NCBI RefSeq assembly: GCF_004458765.1
Contig: NZ_SPJX01000510.1
Coordinates: forward strand, 124,001-188,000
Reading direction: 5' to 3'
DNA length: 64,000 nucleotides
From: Microvirga pakistanensis
Lineage (GTDB): Bacteria; Pseudomonadota; Alphaproteobacteria; Rhizobiales; Beijerinckiaceae
This document shows, one piece after another, positions 1 through 8,222 of this stretch. The notes under the pieces are model-generated. The model searched no databases, was not told the DNA's origin, and saw only the letters and a program-made list of their open reading frames with translations. Positions within the stretch are counted from its first letter, which is position 1; each line of letters opens with the position of its first letter. Position numbers and translations under genes: made by a program.

Positions 1-1098
1 CGACGGAAGCAGAGACCGATAGGCAGACAGGAGACCCATGCTCATGGATTCCAGGCTGTAGGTCGAAGCGCGGAGCTTCGCGGCCTCTCCCATGGCCCAG
101 CGCGCATCTTCATCCTCCGCAAGACGGTCGATGGCTCGTGCAAGGCCCGCATCGTCGTCCGGGGCCACGAACAGGGCCGCGTCTCCCCACAGCTCGCGAA
201 GGGTTGGGATATCGGACAGGACCAATGCACAGCCGGCCTGCGCCGCCTCGAGAACCGCGAGCCCGAAAGGCTCGTATTTCGCAGCCGAGACGAAGATCGG
301 CCGCGCACTCAGATAACCAGCAACCTCATCATCGCTCAGGCGTCCCAGCGGGGCCGCATGATGGGCGGCGATCCGCGCGCCGTTGGGCCCGTCGAGCGGG
401 CCTGCAGCCAAGACAGGAACGGGCAGGCGAGCCGCGGCCCGATCGATGGCGGCGAAATTCTTGCCCTCATCCCACAGACGTCCAGCCGTGAAGGCGAAGA
501 GTTCGCGGTTTTCCGGGTCTCTCACCTGGGTCACCCGCCGCCCGTTCCGAACGACGGCTGGCGGTATGGGAAGATCATAGACGCGAGCCGTCGCGCCGGC
601 GAAGGCGGCCGTCGGCGCCAAAAGCCTGTCCGCCTTGTGGTAGCCCTTGCGCACGAGTTCCGTACGCCAAACGAATTCCTGCGGAAGAGAACCGCCGCGC
701 ACGGCCTCCCACCACGTGGCGACACAGGAATGGCAGACCACCACGACCGGGCAGGGAAACTTTGCATCCGCCAAGAGCGCCGGGCTATTGAGATGCACGA
801 TGTCCGGCCGGATGTCGCTTGCGAGGCGCAGGACGGCGCGCGTGGCTTGCCTCATCTCGGCAGGTCCGTCCGCCGTCCAGTCAAGGGGGAGACCGGTCTC
901 GATCACCTCGATGCCGGCATGCCTCGCCTGGCTCATCTGGTCCTCGGAGGGTGCCGGGCCGAGCACGGCGAGAACCGTCTCGATGCCGTGCGCACGCATC
1001 CCCTCAGCCACGTCCAGAGCGTATTGCCAAACTCCGCCCACAGCGTCGGCCGTCATCAGAACACGAAGAGGGGCTGCGGCCTGTTTCAATGCAGACAT
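1..1098 (-). CDS. Glycosyltransferase family 4, partial (C-terminus beyond left edge)
   Basis: A GT-B fold retaining glycosyltransferase that should transfer a sugar from a nucleotide-sugar donor in the cytosol. From the ATG at 1096-1098 the frame stays open for all 366 visible codons and leaves the window. The N-terminus reads MSALKQAAAPLRVLMTADAV, followed by a GGVWQYA motif typical of the GT4 acceptor domain. The donor-binding region appears near residues 275-295 as SAAKYEPFGLAVLEAAQAG, with the E-P-F-G-L-A-V-L-E signature that contacts the nucleotide-sugar. It is the last visible gene of the leftward operon after the two epimerases (70-bp gap), so it probably uses the sugar they make. Donor and acceptor cannot be told from the sequence. 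Confidence 0.85.
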   Translation of the reverse strand, partial: MSALKQAAAPLRVLMTADAVGGVWQYALDVAEGMRAHGIETVLAVLGPAPSEDQMSQARHAGIEVIETGLPLDWTADGPAEMRQATRAVLRLASDIRPDIVHLNSPALLADAKFPCPVVVVCHSCVATWWEAVRGGSLPQEFVWRTELVRKGYHKADRLLAPTAAFAGATARVYDLPIPPAVVRNGRRVTQVRDPENRELFAFTAGRLWDEGKNFAAIDRAAARLPVPVLAAGPLDGPNGARIAAHHAAPLGRLSDDEVAGYLSARPIFVSAAKYEPFGLAVLEAAQAGCALVLSDIPTLRELWGDAALFVAPDDDAGLARAIDRLAEDEDARWAMGEAAKLRASTYSLESMSMGLLSAYRSLLPS

Positions 1099-1167
1099 GT
1101 GTTTTCCAGCTCCTTCACAGCGAGCGGGTTCGGCGAAAGCGCTGCGCGTCGGCGATCGATCCGCTCC

Positions 1168-2286
1168 TCACGACAAGGCCGCTGCTTCGCGAAGCCGCGG
1201 ACTTTGGCGAACGGCACCGGAAAGGCCCCTCTCCTCCTGCAGCCAGTGAGCCAGAGCAGCGACGCCCCTGCGCCATGGCGTCGGAGACTTCAACCCGAGC
1301 TCGCGTGAGATCTGACGGGTGTCGGACACGTAGTAGCGCTGATCTCCCGCGCGCCATTCGGAGTAAACCGTGTCGACGGGGCGCCCGATCACATCCTCGA
1401 TGTGAACGAGAAGCTGCCGCAGGCTGATCGCGTTCGATGGTCCGCCGCCCAGATTGAATGCACGTCCTTGAACAGCTTCGATCCGCTTCCAGGCGCCTGC
1501 ATAAGCATCCACCGCATCGGAAATGTCGAGGATGTCGCGCACCTGGCAGCCATCGCCATAGATGGTGATCGGCTGACCTTCGAGCGCACGGATCAGGAAA
1601 TGAGCAACCCAGCCCTGATCCTCCGTTCCCATCTGACGCTGTCCGTAGATGCAGCTCATCCGCAGGACGCAGGTGGGAATGCCGTAGGACCGCGCATAGT
1701 CGAGGACGTACTGGTCAGCGGCTCCCTTCGAGCAACCATATGGCGTGTGGAAGTCGAGGGGACGCGCTTCGCCGATCCCATTGTCGCGAATGGAGGGATC
1801 GCGCGGCACATAGGCATCGTTCGTCATGTCGAGTTCCACGTCCGCAAGGTCGCCATAGACCTTGTTCGTGGACGCGAAGACGAGGGGAACGGGGGCGCCG
1901 CGCTTGCGCAAAGCATCGAGCACGTTCAGGGTGCCGCGGATGTTGATCTCGAAGTCCTCGCGCGGGTCGGCGAGGCTCGTCGTCACCGCAACCTGCGCGG
2001 CCATGTGAAAGACAGCCTGAGCATCGGAGGCTGCATCGGCGATTGCCGCCTCGTCGCGGATATCGGCAATGGCGGCGGAGATCTTCGAGGGATGGCGTTT
2101 CTTCAGCCATTCAAGGTTCCGGTCGACGCCAGGGCGTGCCAATGCATCATAAACCAGAACGTCATGACCTTCGCTGGCGAACCGATCCGCCAGATTGGAG
2201 CCGATGAAACCCGCACCGCCTGTCACCAGGATGGGCCGACGGCGAAGAATGGCGGGTGCGCCAGTCTTTGAATCCGCTTCTGTCAT
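1168..2286 (-). CDS. NAD-dependent epimerase, CDP-paratose 2-epimerase (RfbE/Tyv)-like
   Basis: An extended short-chain dehydrogenase/reductase acting on a nucleotide-diphosphate sugar. The Rossmann motif ILVTGGAGFIGSNL lies near residue 20, FASTNKVYGD supplies the active-site region, and HTPYGCSKGAADQY holds the Tyr-x-x-x-Lys pair. The stretches STNKVYGD and CIYGQRQMGTEDQGWVAHF resemble CDP-paratose 2-epimerases more than UDP-glucose 4-epimerases. The ATG at 2284-2286 overlaps the stop of the preceding epimerase as ATGA; an in-frame extension upstream lies inside that gene and is not needed. The length of 372 residues is slightly above the family norm. Translational coupling suggests the two epimerases work on one sugar. 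The exact substrate is an inference. Confidence 0.85.
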   Translation of the reverse strand: MTEADSKTGAPAILRRRPILVTGGAGFIGSNLADRFASEGHDVLVYDALARPGVDRNLEWLKKRHPSKISAAIADIRDEAAIADAASDAQAVFHMAAQVAVTTSLADPREDFEINIRGTLNVLDALRKRGAPVPLVFASTNKVYGDLADVELDMTNDAYVPRDPSIRDNGIGEARPLDFHTPYGCSKGAADQYVLDYARSYGIPTCVLRMSCIYGQRQMGTEDQGWVAHFLIRALEGQPITIYGDGCQVRDILDISDAVDAYAGAWKRIEAVQGRAFNLGGGPSNAISLRQLLVHIEDVIGRPVDTVYSEWRAGDQRYYVSDTRQISRELGLKSPTPWRRGVAALAHWLQEERGLSGAVRQSPRLREAAALS

Positions 2287-3395
2287 GCGACAAGGCCTCG
2301 CGCTTCGAGTTCCTTGCGGGCTTCCTGGACGAGGTCTTTGGCCTCCTGATGGGCCACCCATTCGGCAAGCTCCGCCAGCCCTTCCGAGAAGTCCTTCTGC
2401 GGCTTGTAGCCAAGCTCGTGCTGGATCTTCGAAATATCCGCAATGCAATGCCGAATGTCGCCGATGCGCGCCTTGCCGGCGATTTCGGGAGCAATCGGGC
2501 GGTTCATGGCCTTCGCCAGAAGCTCCGCCACCTCCGAGACCGTGCGGTCGACGCCACTGCCGACATTGAAGACGCCACCGGGCGCCTTCTCATGCTCCAG
2601 AGCGAGGACGAAGGCCTGCGCGACATCCTCGACATGGACGAAATCGCGGCGTTGCTGGCCATCCTCGAAGATCATCGGCGGCTGCCCATTGTGGAGCCGC
2701 GAGGCGAAGATGGCGAGAACACCGGTATAGGGATTGGACAAGGCCTGACCCGGACCATAGGCGTTCCAAAGCCGCAGGGCCACGCCCTTCATGCCATAGG
2801 CGGGGCAGAGGGTGAGCGTCAGGCGCTCCTGCACATATTTCGACAGCGCGTAAACCGATGCGAGCGCCGGCTTCTTCCACTCCGGCGTCGGAACCGGAAG
2901 GAGCGGGCGACCCTGCGCATCCAGGGGATCCCAGGGATCGTTCTCGCTCGTGCGGGGAACGCGCACGACATCCTCCATGACGCGCCCGTCGGCGTCACGG
3001 TAGAGACCTTCGCCGTAGATGCTCATGGACGAAGCGACGACCACCCGCTCCACCGGATTGTCGATGAGCTGCTGGAACAGCACCGCAGTGCCGTAGTCAT
3101 TGACGGAGACATAGCGGTCCACCGCATACATGCTCTGCCCGACGCCAACTTCCGCGGCGAGGTGGACGACCTTCGTGACCCCCTTCAGGGCCTTCAGGAC
3201 CGCCGTCTCGTCGCGTACGTCGCCGACAACGACCTCCACATCCCGATCGAGACCGTCGGCCTGTGTCTTATCGCCGTGAACCTGCTCGATCAGGCTGTCG
3301 AGCACACGGACGCGATGTCCGCGCTCCAGGCACGCACGCGCAACATACCGGCCGATGAAGCCAGCGCCGCCAGTAATGAGGATGGTATCCGTCAC
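2283..3395 (-). CDS. NAD-dependent epimerase, dTDP-L-rhamnose 4-epimerase-like
   Basis: A nucleotide-sugar epimerase of the extended SDR family. The GTG start at 3393-3395 gives VTDTILITGGAGFIGRYVAR, placing the GxxGxxG motif where the family expects it, with GGAG eight bases upstream. A TTG at 3441-3443 also has a strong GGAGGAGG sequence and would add 16 residues, so the start is not certain. SSMSIYGEGLY and YALSKYVQE hold the Ser/Tyr-x-x-x-Lys catalytic residues. The insert after IYGEGLYRD, carrying PRTSENDPWDPLD, resembles WbiB/Tll-type dTDP-L-rhamnose 4-epimerases. It is the first gene of the leftward operon and has an EcfG-type box about 190 bp upstream. Confidence 0.85.
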   Translation of the reverse strand: MTDTILITGGAGFIGRYVARACLERGHRVRVLDSLIEQVHGDKTQADGLDRDVEVVVGDVRDETAVLKALKGVTKVVHLAAEVGVGQSMYAVDRYVSVNDYGTAVLFQQLIDNPVERVVVASSMSIYGEGLYRDADGRVMEDVVRVPRTSENDPWDPLDAQGRPLLPVPTPEWKKPALASVYALSKYVQERLTLTLCPAYGMKGVALRLWNAYGPGQALSNPYTGVLAIFASRLHNGQPPMIFEDGQQRRDFVHVEDVAQAFVLALEHEKAPGGVFNVGSGVDRTVSEVAELLAKAMNRPIAPEIAGKARIGDIRHCIADISKIQHELGYKPQKDFSEGLAELAEWVAHQEAKDLVQEARKELEARGLVA

Positions 3396-3580
3396 GAGAG
3401 GTCTCCGGATCAGTTGGTGGTCACCATGCCACGATCGAGACAAGAGAATCCGCCTCCTCCGGCTGGAGAAGCGACGCGGGACATGCGCATTTTCCAGGCG
3501 GATACGGGGCGTCAGGGCAAGGCACGACCCGTGGCGGCCGCCCTATTCCTCCCTCTCAAAGCTTGGCATTTCACCGAACA

Positions 3581-3605
3581 AACGCTCCATCATCATCATT
3601 GTTCC
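3581..3605 (-). promoter_or_regulatory. EcfG-type general stress promoter for the leftward epimerase operon
   Basis: On the minus strand GGAAC (3601-3605) is followed by 16 bases and then CGTT (3581-3584), a perfect match to the GGAAC-N16/17-cGTT consensus of alphaproteobacterial EcfG sigma factors. Transcription would begin near 3573, leaving a long leader of about 175 nt before the GTG at 3395. Confidence 0.75.
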
Positions 3606-3690
3606 TTGGACTTGAACTCGAGCGTTCGGCCCTAGCTCTAGCTTAGGCACTCTTCCATGAAGACAAGAGTCTCAGTCCGGAATCCTCCAG

Positions 3691-3716
3691 GGAACAACAA
3701 ACACTTTAGCTGCGTT
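3691..3716 (+). promoter_or_regulatory. EcfG-type general stress promoter for the ino1 operon
   Basis: GGAAC (3691-3695), 17 bases and CGTT (3713-3716) match the EcfG consensus exactly. The box lies about 100 bp upstream of the ino1 ATG and 85 bp from the oppositely oriented box, so both operons of the divergon should be switched on together through the PhyR-NepR-EcfG cascade. Confidence 0.78.
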
Positions 3717-3817
3717 GACGGCCAAGCTTCGGGAGACTCGCCCGGGCCTGATGCCTGCATTCTGTATCGGAAGCCCGGCGCTCGGCGCCAGGGAAGGCCC
3801 CATCAGGGAGATCTGTC

Positions 3818-4906
3818 ATGAGTTCACGAAAGGTCCGCGTCGGAATCGTCGGCGTCGGCAACTGCGCCTCATCCTTCGTACAGGGCCTTTCCTATTATCG
3901 GGGCGCGAAGAGCAACGAGCCGATCCCGGGCCTGATGAACGCCGAGCTCGGCGGCTACCACATCAGCGACGTCGAGATTTCCGCAGCCTTCGACGTGAAC
4001 GCCTCGAAAGTCGGCCGTGACGTCTCCGAGGCAATCTTCGCACAGCCCAACAACACGCAGCGCTTCTCCGCCGTCCCCCCGAGCGGCATCATCGTCAATC
4101 GCGGCAGGACCCTCGACGGCTTGGGCAAGTATCTGCGTGACGAGATCGAGGAATCGCCGGAGGACGAGGCAGACGTCGCAGAAGTCCTGCGCCAGTCCAA
4201 GACGGACGTGCTCGTGTCCTATCTTCCGGTCGGATCCCAGAAGGCGACCGAATGGTATGCCGAGCAGGCCCTGGAGGCAGGCTGCGCCTTCGTGAACTGC
4301 ATTCCCGTCTTCATCGCGTCCAACCCTGAATGGCGGCGGCGCTTCGAGGAGCGCGGCCTTCCCATCGTCGGCGACGACATCAAGAGCCAGGTCGGCGCCA
4401 CCATCGTTCATCGCGTCCTGGCCAATCTGTTCCGTGAGCGAGGCGTGCGTCTCGACAGGACATACCAGCTCAATTTCGGCGGCAACACCGATTTCCAGAA
4501 CATGCTCGAGCGCGAGCGGCTGGAATCCAAGAAAATCTCCAAGACCCAGGCCGTGACGAGCCAGCTCGACATCCCTCTTCCGGCCGAGGATGTGCATGTG
4601 GGGCCGAGCGACCACGTGCCATGGCTCACGGACCGCAAGTGGGCCTATATCCGCATGGAGGGAACCTCCTTCGGCGGCGTTCCGCTGAACGTGGAACTGA
4701 AGCTCGAGGTCTGGGACTCGCCCAACTCCGCCGGTATCGTCATCGATGCGGTGCGTTGTGCCAAGCTCGCCATGGACCGCAAGATCGGCGGAGCCCTGAC
4801 GGGACCCTCGAGCTACTTCATGAAGTCGCCGCCGCAGCAATTCACCGACAATGAGGCCCGCGAGAGAACGCTCCGCTTCATCGCAGGTGATGACGAAGAC
4901 GCGTGA
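3818..4906 (+). CDS. ino1: Inositol-3-phosphate synthase (myo-inositol-1-phosphate synthase)
   Basis: Converts glucose-6-phosphate to 1L-myo-inositol-1-phosphate with NAD+ as a recycling cofactor in the cytosol. The 362-residue length fits the short archaeal/actinobacterial form rather than the 510-residue eukaryotic form. VRVGIVGVGNCASSFVQG is the NAD-binding start, and NFGGNTDFQNML with KKISKT carries conserved active-site asparagine and lysines. GGGAG lies seven bases before the ATG. It leads a six-gene rightward operon and follows a perfect EcfG-type box. An inositol phosphate synthase at the head of a sugar-modifying operon points to a cyclitol precursor made under stress. Confidence 0.93.
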   Translation: MSSRKVRVGIVGVGNCASSFVQGLSYYRGAKSNEPIPGLMNAELGGYHISDVEISAAFDVNASKVGRDVSEAIFAQPNNTQRFSAVPPSGIIVNRGRTLDGLGKYLRDEIEESPEDEADVAEVLRQSKTDVLVSYLPVGSQKATEWYAEQALEAGCAFVNCIPVFIASNPEWRRRFEERGLPIVGDDIKSQVGATIVHRVLANLFRERGVRLDRTYQLNFGGNTDFQNMLERERLESKKISKTQAVTSQLDIPLPAEDVHVGPSDHVPWLTDRKWAYIRMEGTSFGGVPLNVELKLEVWDSPNSAGIVIDAVRCAKLAMDRKIGGALTGPSSYFMKSPPQQFTDNEARERTLRFIAGDDEDA

Positions 4907-4919
4907 GGAGGCGTCGGCC

Positions 4920-5519
4920 GTGAGCACCACCTTCTTCCTCGTGCGCCATGCGGCCCATGACCGGGTCGGCACGGTACTGTGCGGGCGCATGCCGGGCGTC
5001 CGGCTCGGCGAGCTAGGTCGGGCGCAGGCCCGTGTCCTGGCGCAACGATTCGAGAGCGAGAACGTGGTCAGCATCCACACCTCTCCGCTTGAGAGGGCCG
5101 TCGAGACGGCCTCGCCGATCGCGGCCAGTCTCGGCAGGGTCGCCGAACCCTCCGACGACATCATCGAGATCGATTTCGGCGCATGGTCGGGGAAAACCTT
5201 CGACATGCTGTCCGACGATGAGCGGTGGCGCGCCTGGAACAGCAGCCGCAGCACCAGCCGTCCGCCCGGCGGCGAGACAATGCTGGAGGCGCAGGCACGC
5301 ATCATCCACGGCATGGAGCGGCTGCGAAGCCTCCATGCCGAAGGCTCCGTCATTCTGGTCAGCCACAGCGACGTGATCAAGGCTGCCCTGCTCTATCACC
5401 TCGGCATGCCGATCGATTCCTATGGACGGCTTGAAATTTCACCCGCTTCCATCAGCACGCTCGTGGTCGGCGATTGGGGCTCCAAGGTTCTTCGGATCAA
5501 CGAGGTGATCGCCGCATGA
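4920..5519 (+). CDS. Histidine phosphatase family protein
   Basis: A phosphoglycerate-mutase-superfamily phosphatase of 199 residues. FFLVRHAAHD near residue 5 carries the catalytic His; the usual RHG is RHA here. SPLERAVETA holds the second phosphate-binding Arg, EIDFGAWSG the acid residue, and LVSHSDVIKAAL the second active-site His. The GTG start at 4920 is favoured because AGGAGG precedes it by eight bases and the domain begins at once; an ATG at 4890 would overlap ino1. It lies 13 bp after ino1, so it may dephosphorylate inositol-1-phosphate, a job usually done by the unrelated IMPase family. That role is an inference. Confidence 0.85.
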   Translation: MSTTFFLVRHAAHDRVGTVLCGRMPGVRLGELGRAQARVLAQRFESENVVSIHTSPLERAVETASPIAASLGRVAEPSDDIIEIDFGAWSGKTFDMLSDDERWRAWNSSRSTSRPPGGETMLEAQARIIHGMERLRSLHAEGSVILVSHSDVIKAALLYHLGMPIDSYGRLEISPASISTLVVGDWGSKVLRINEVIAA

Positions 5520-6625
5520 AGCTGGTCGTATTCGGTCTCACCATCTCGTCGTCCTGGGGCAATGGCCATGCCACCCTCTGGCGCGGCCTGTGCCGCGCTC
5601 TCGCCCGTCACGGGCACAGGGTCGTCTTCTTCGAAAAGGACGCTCCCTATTACGCCGCCAACAGGGATGTCTTCGAAATTCCAAACGGGGACCTCGTCCT
5701 GTACGAAACCTGGGATTCCATCGCAGCGCGCGCGAAGGCGGAGCTGGCCGACGCCGATGCGGCCATGGTGACATCCTATTGCCCGGACGGATTGCAGGCG
5801 ACGGACCTGGTGCTCGACACATCGGGGATCGTTCGCACGTTCTACGATCTCGATACTCCCGTCACCCTGTCGAAGCTCCAGGCCAGGGAGGCGCTCAGCT
5901 ATATCGGTCAGCGCGGGCTGCAGGAGTTCGATCTCGTTCTCAGCTACACGGGTGGCGGTGCCCTCACAAGGCTTCAATCGGAACTTGGCGCGCAACGCGT
6001 GGTGCCACTTTACGGGCATGTCGATCCGCAAGTTCACCACCCTGTGGCGCCTGTGGCGCATTACGCCTCCGATCTCTCATACCTCGGGACTTACGCCGCC
6101 GATCGGCAGGCCACTCTCCAGCGGCTCTTCATCGATCCGTCCGGGCTTCGTCCCAAGCGGCGCTTCCTGATCGGAGGCGCGCAATACCCGGACGACTTCC
6201 CATGGCAGTCGAACATCCATTTTGTTCGGCATCTGCCGCCGCCAGAGCACCCGGCCTTCTTCTCGTCCTCGCGGCTCACCCTCAACGTGACGCGCCAGGC
6301 CATGGCGGACATGGGCTGGTGCCCGTCTGGGCGCCTCTTCGAGGCATCGGCGTGCGGCGTGCCCATCCTGTCGGACGATTGGGAGGGTCTCGACAGTTTC
6401 TTCGATCCTGGCAGCGAAATTCTCATTGCAAGAACGACCGAGGATGCCGTCGCGGCGCTCGACCTGTCCGATGCCGAATTGAACCGCATCGCCCGGGCCA
6501 GCCGGGAACGAACACTGGCCGAGCACACATCCGAGCATCGCGCGAGAGAGCTCGAATCCCTCCTTGCAGGCGCGAGTTCAACACCATGTCGGCCGGGGCA
6601 TTCCAGCATCATGATGGAGGCGTGA
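5516..6625 (+). CDS. CgeB-like glycosyltransferase
   Basis: A 369-residue predicted GT-B glycosyltransferase related to CgeB-type proteins. MKLVVFGLTISSSWGNGHAT is a GT-B N-terminus with a Gly-His-Ala substrate loop, and GRLFEASACGVPILSDDWEG near residues 270-290 resembles the donor-phosphate site of the Glyco_trans_1_2 domain. The ATG overlaps the phosphatase stop as ATGA, so the two are translationally coupled. It has no signal peptide or membrane segment and should act in the cytosol. In this operon the likely acceptor is a cyclitol or its derivative, but neither donor nor acceptor can be read from the sequence. The last 15 residues look unstructured. Confidence 0.78.
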   Translation: MKLVVFGLTISSSWGNGHATLWRGLCRALARHGHRVVFFEKDAPYYAANRDVFEIPNGDLVLYETWDSIAARAKAELADADAAMVTSYCPDGLQATDLVLDTSGIVRTFYDLDTPVTLSKLQAREALSYIGQRGLQEFDLVLSYTGGGALTRLQSELGAQRVVPLYGHVDPQVHHPVAPVAHYASDLSYLGTYAADRQATLQRLFIDPSGLRPKRRFLIGGAQYPDDFPWQSNIHFVRHLPPPEHPAFFSSSRLTLNVTRQAMADMGWCPSGRLFEASACGVPILSDDWEGLDSFFDPGSEILIARTTEDAVAALDLSDAELNRIARASRERTLAEHTSEHRARELESLLAGASSTPCRPGHSSIMMEA

Positions 6626-6628
6626 ACC

Positions 6629-7441
6629 ATGTGGGGAATCATACCCGCAGCCGGGCTCGGCAGCCGCATCCAGCCATTGGCTTTCTCAAAGGAACTCCTG
6701 CCTGTCGGAAGTCGCCTCGACAACGGTGTCGAGCGGCCATGCGCGGTGAGCGAATACCTCGTGGAGCGCATGATCCATGGGGGCGCGGACAAGATCTGCT
6801 TCGTCATCTCCCCGGGCAAGTCGGACATCATGGAATATTATGGAGCAAGCTATGGCAGCGCCTCCATAGCCTATGTCGTTCAGCCACAGGCCCGTGGATT
6901 GTGCGACGCGATCTTCCAGGCGGCTCCGCTCATCCCATCCGACGAAAGCGTGATCGTCGGACTGCCGGACACGGTGTGGTTCCCCGAGAAGGCTTTGGCG
7001 GAGCTTCCCGAAGGCCAGCTTTCGTTCCTTCTCTTTCCCGTCGACAATCCGCAGGTCTTCGACGCTGTCGTTCTCGACGAAGCCATGCAGGTCCAGGAAA
7101 TCCAGGTGAAGCGGGAGGATGCCTCATCGCAGTGGATCTGGGGCGCCTTCAAGATGCCCGGACACATCCTGGAAGCCTTGCGGCAGCTCTGGCTCTCGCG
7201 GGATCGCCAGGACGAATACTTCGGCACTCTCGTCAATGCCTATCTGGCGCAAGGCGGCCAGGCTGTCGGCGTCAAGGCCGGAGAGGCCTATGTCGACGTT
7301 GGAACGCTTCACGGCTATCGATCGGCCATCGGCCTCCTGAGCGAAGCCGCCGAGCACGACACGATCACCGGCGCACGCGTCGCCCTTGGCTGGCCCGCAG
7401 GGCGCCTGCCCCGCGGGCTCCACGACTTGAGCAGGGAGTAA
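6629..7441 (+). CDS. Sugar-1-phosphate nucleotidyltransferase (RmlA-like)
   Basis: Activates a sugar-1-phosphate with an NTP to give an NDP-sugar and pyrophosphate. The start MWGIIPAAGLGSRIQPLAFS contains the nucleotide-binding GxGxR motif, followed by SKELLPVG as in RmlA/GalU enzymes. PDTVWF near residue 113 resembles the metal-binding DD/DN position and YVDVGTLHGYRSA the C-terminal sugar-binding signature. The length of 270 residues is slightly below RmlA. GGAGG stands nine bases before the ATG, and the preceding gene ends 3 bp upstream. It could supply the donor for the local glycosyltransferases or the substrate of the two epimerases. Confidence 0.85.
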   Translation: MWGIIPAAGLGSRIQPLAFSKELLPVGSRLDNGVERPCAVSEYLVERMIHGGADKICFVISPGKSDIMEYYGASYGSASIAYVVQPQARGLCDAIFQAAPLIPSDESVIVGLPDTVWFPEKALAELPEGQLSFLLFPVDNPQVFDAVVLDEAMQVQEIQVKREDASSQWIWGAFKMPGHILEALRQLWLSRDRQDEYFGTLVNAYLAQGGQAVGVKAGEAYVDVGTLHGYRSAIGLLSEAAEHDTITGARVALGWPAGRLPRGLHDLSRE

Positions 7442-7448
7442 CTTTCCG

Positions 7449-8222
7449 ATGAATGCCATGGACCCTATGTCTCCCGACGAAATCAGAAGAAAGGCCGAAG
7501 CTCTCGGACCCTGGTTCCACAACATGGAAATCAGGGAGGGCGTGTGGACGGCCCCCGATCACTTCCTCGGAAATTACCCGGCCATCAAGTGGAAGAGTTT
7601 CTCCGCTGCGATCCCGCAGGATCTCACCGGCAAGAGCGTGCTCGACATCGGCTGCAATGGCGGCTTCTACTCGATCGAGATGAAGAAGCGCGGCGCTGAA
7701 CGCGTGCTCGGGGTCGATTTCGACGATGCCTATCTCGCACAGGCCCGCTTCGCGGCCGAGGTGATGGGTTACGACATCGAGTTTCGCAAGCTCTCCGTCT
7801 ACGACCTCGGCCAGCTCGGCGAGACGTTCGACGTCGTGATCTTCATGGGCGTTCTTTATCATCTGCGTCACCCGCTCCTCGCTCTCGACCTGATCCACCA
7901 GCATGTAGCCAAGGACATGCTGGTGTTCCAATCCATGCAGCGCGGCTCGAGCGAGACGATGCCGGTCGAGGAGAACTATACCTTCTGGCAGACCGATCAT
8001 TTCGATGATCCGCGCTACCCGAAGATGCACTTCATCGAGCATCGCTACGCGGATGATCCGACAAATTGGTGGGCGCCGAATGCGGCCTGCGTGGAAGCCA
8101 TGCTCCGCAGCGCCGGCTTCGAGATCGTCGAGCATCCGGAATCCGAAGTCTACATTTGCCGCCGTGTCGACGCCCCGCCTGGCGCGGGAGCGGTCTATCC
8201 GGCCCAGGGGAGAACCGCATGA
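7449..8222 (+). CDS. SAM-dependent methyltransferase, CmoB-like/TIGR04290-type
   Basis: A class I methyltransferase of 257 residues. LGPWFHNMEI near residue 18 and the FLGNYPAIKW segment are shared with CmoB-like proteins. VLDIGCNGGFYSIEMKKRGA is SAM motif I, GVDFDD the acidic ribose-binding residue and VIFMGVLYHLRHPLLAL motif IV. I believe it belongs to the Rta_06860 (TIGR04290) family, which occurs in conserved carbohydrate cassettes, but this is from memory. tRNA modification by true CmoB is unlikely here because the gene lies between sugar-modifying genes. It may O-methylate a cyclitol or sugar. Its stop overlaps the next start as ATGA. Confidence 0.83.
   Translation: MNAMDPMSPDEIRRKAEALGPWFHNMEIREGVWTAPDHFLGNYPAIKWKSFSAAIPQDLTGKSVLDIGCNGGFYSIEMKKRGAERVLGVDFDDAYLAQARFAAEVMGYDIEFRKLSVYDLGQLGETFDVVIFMGVLYHLRHPLLALDLIHQHVAKDMLVFQSMQRGSSETMPVEENYTFWQTDHFDDPRYPKMHFIEHRYADDPTNWWAPNAACVEAMLRSAGFEIVEHPESEVYICRRVDAPPGAGAVYPAQGRTA

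Noticed and set aside
358..1308. Open frame of 316 codons on the plus strand opposite the GT4 gene
   Set aside because: Its translation has no domain-like features and is rich in Arg, Ala and Gly; the minus-strand frame gives a clear glycosyltransferase. Long antisense frames are common at this GC content.
5590..7452. 620-codon plus-strand frame across the CgeB-like and nucleotidyltransferase genes
   Set aside because: It overlaps two genes with recognisable motifs in another frame and has the Arg/Pro/Gly-rich composition of a shadow frame.
7449..8222. cmoB for tRNA wobble uridine modification
   Set aside because: Similarity is to CmoB-like proteins, but the chain is about 257 residues rather than the roughly 320 of CmoB, and the gene is embedded in a sugar operon without cmoA.
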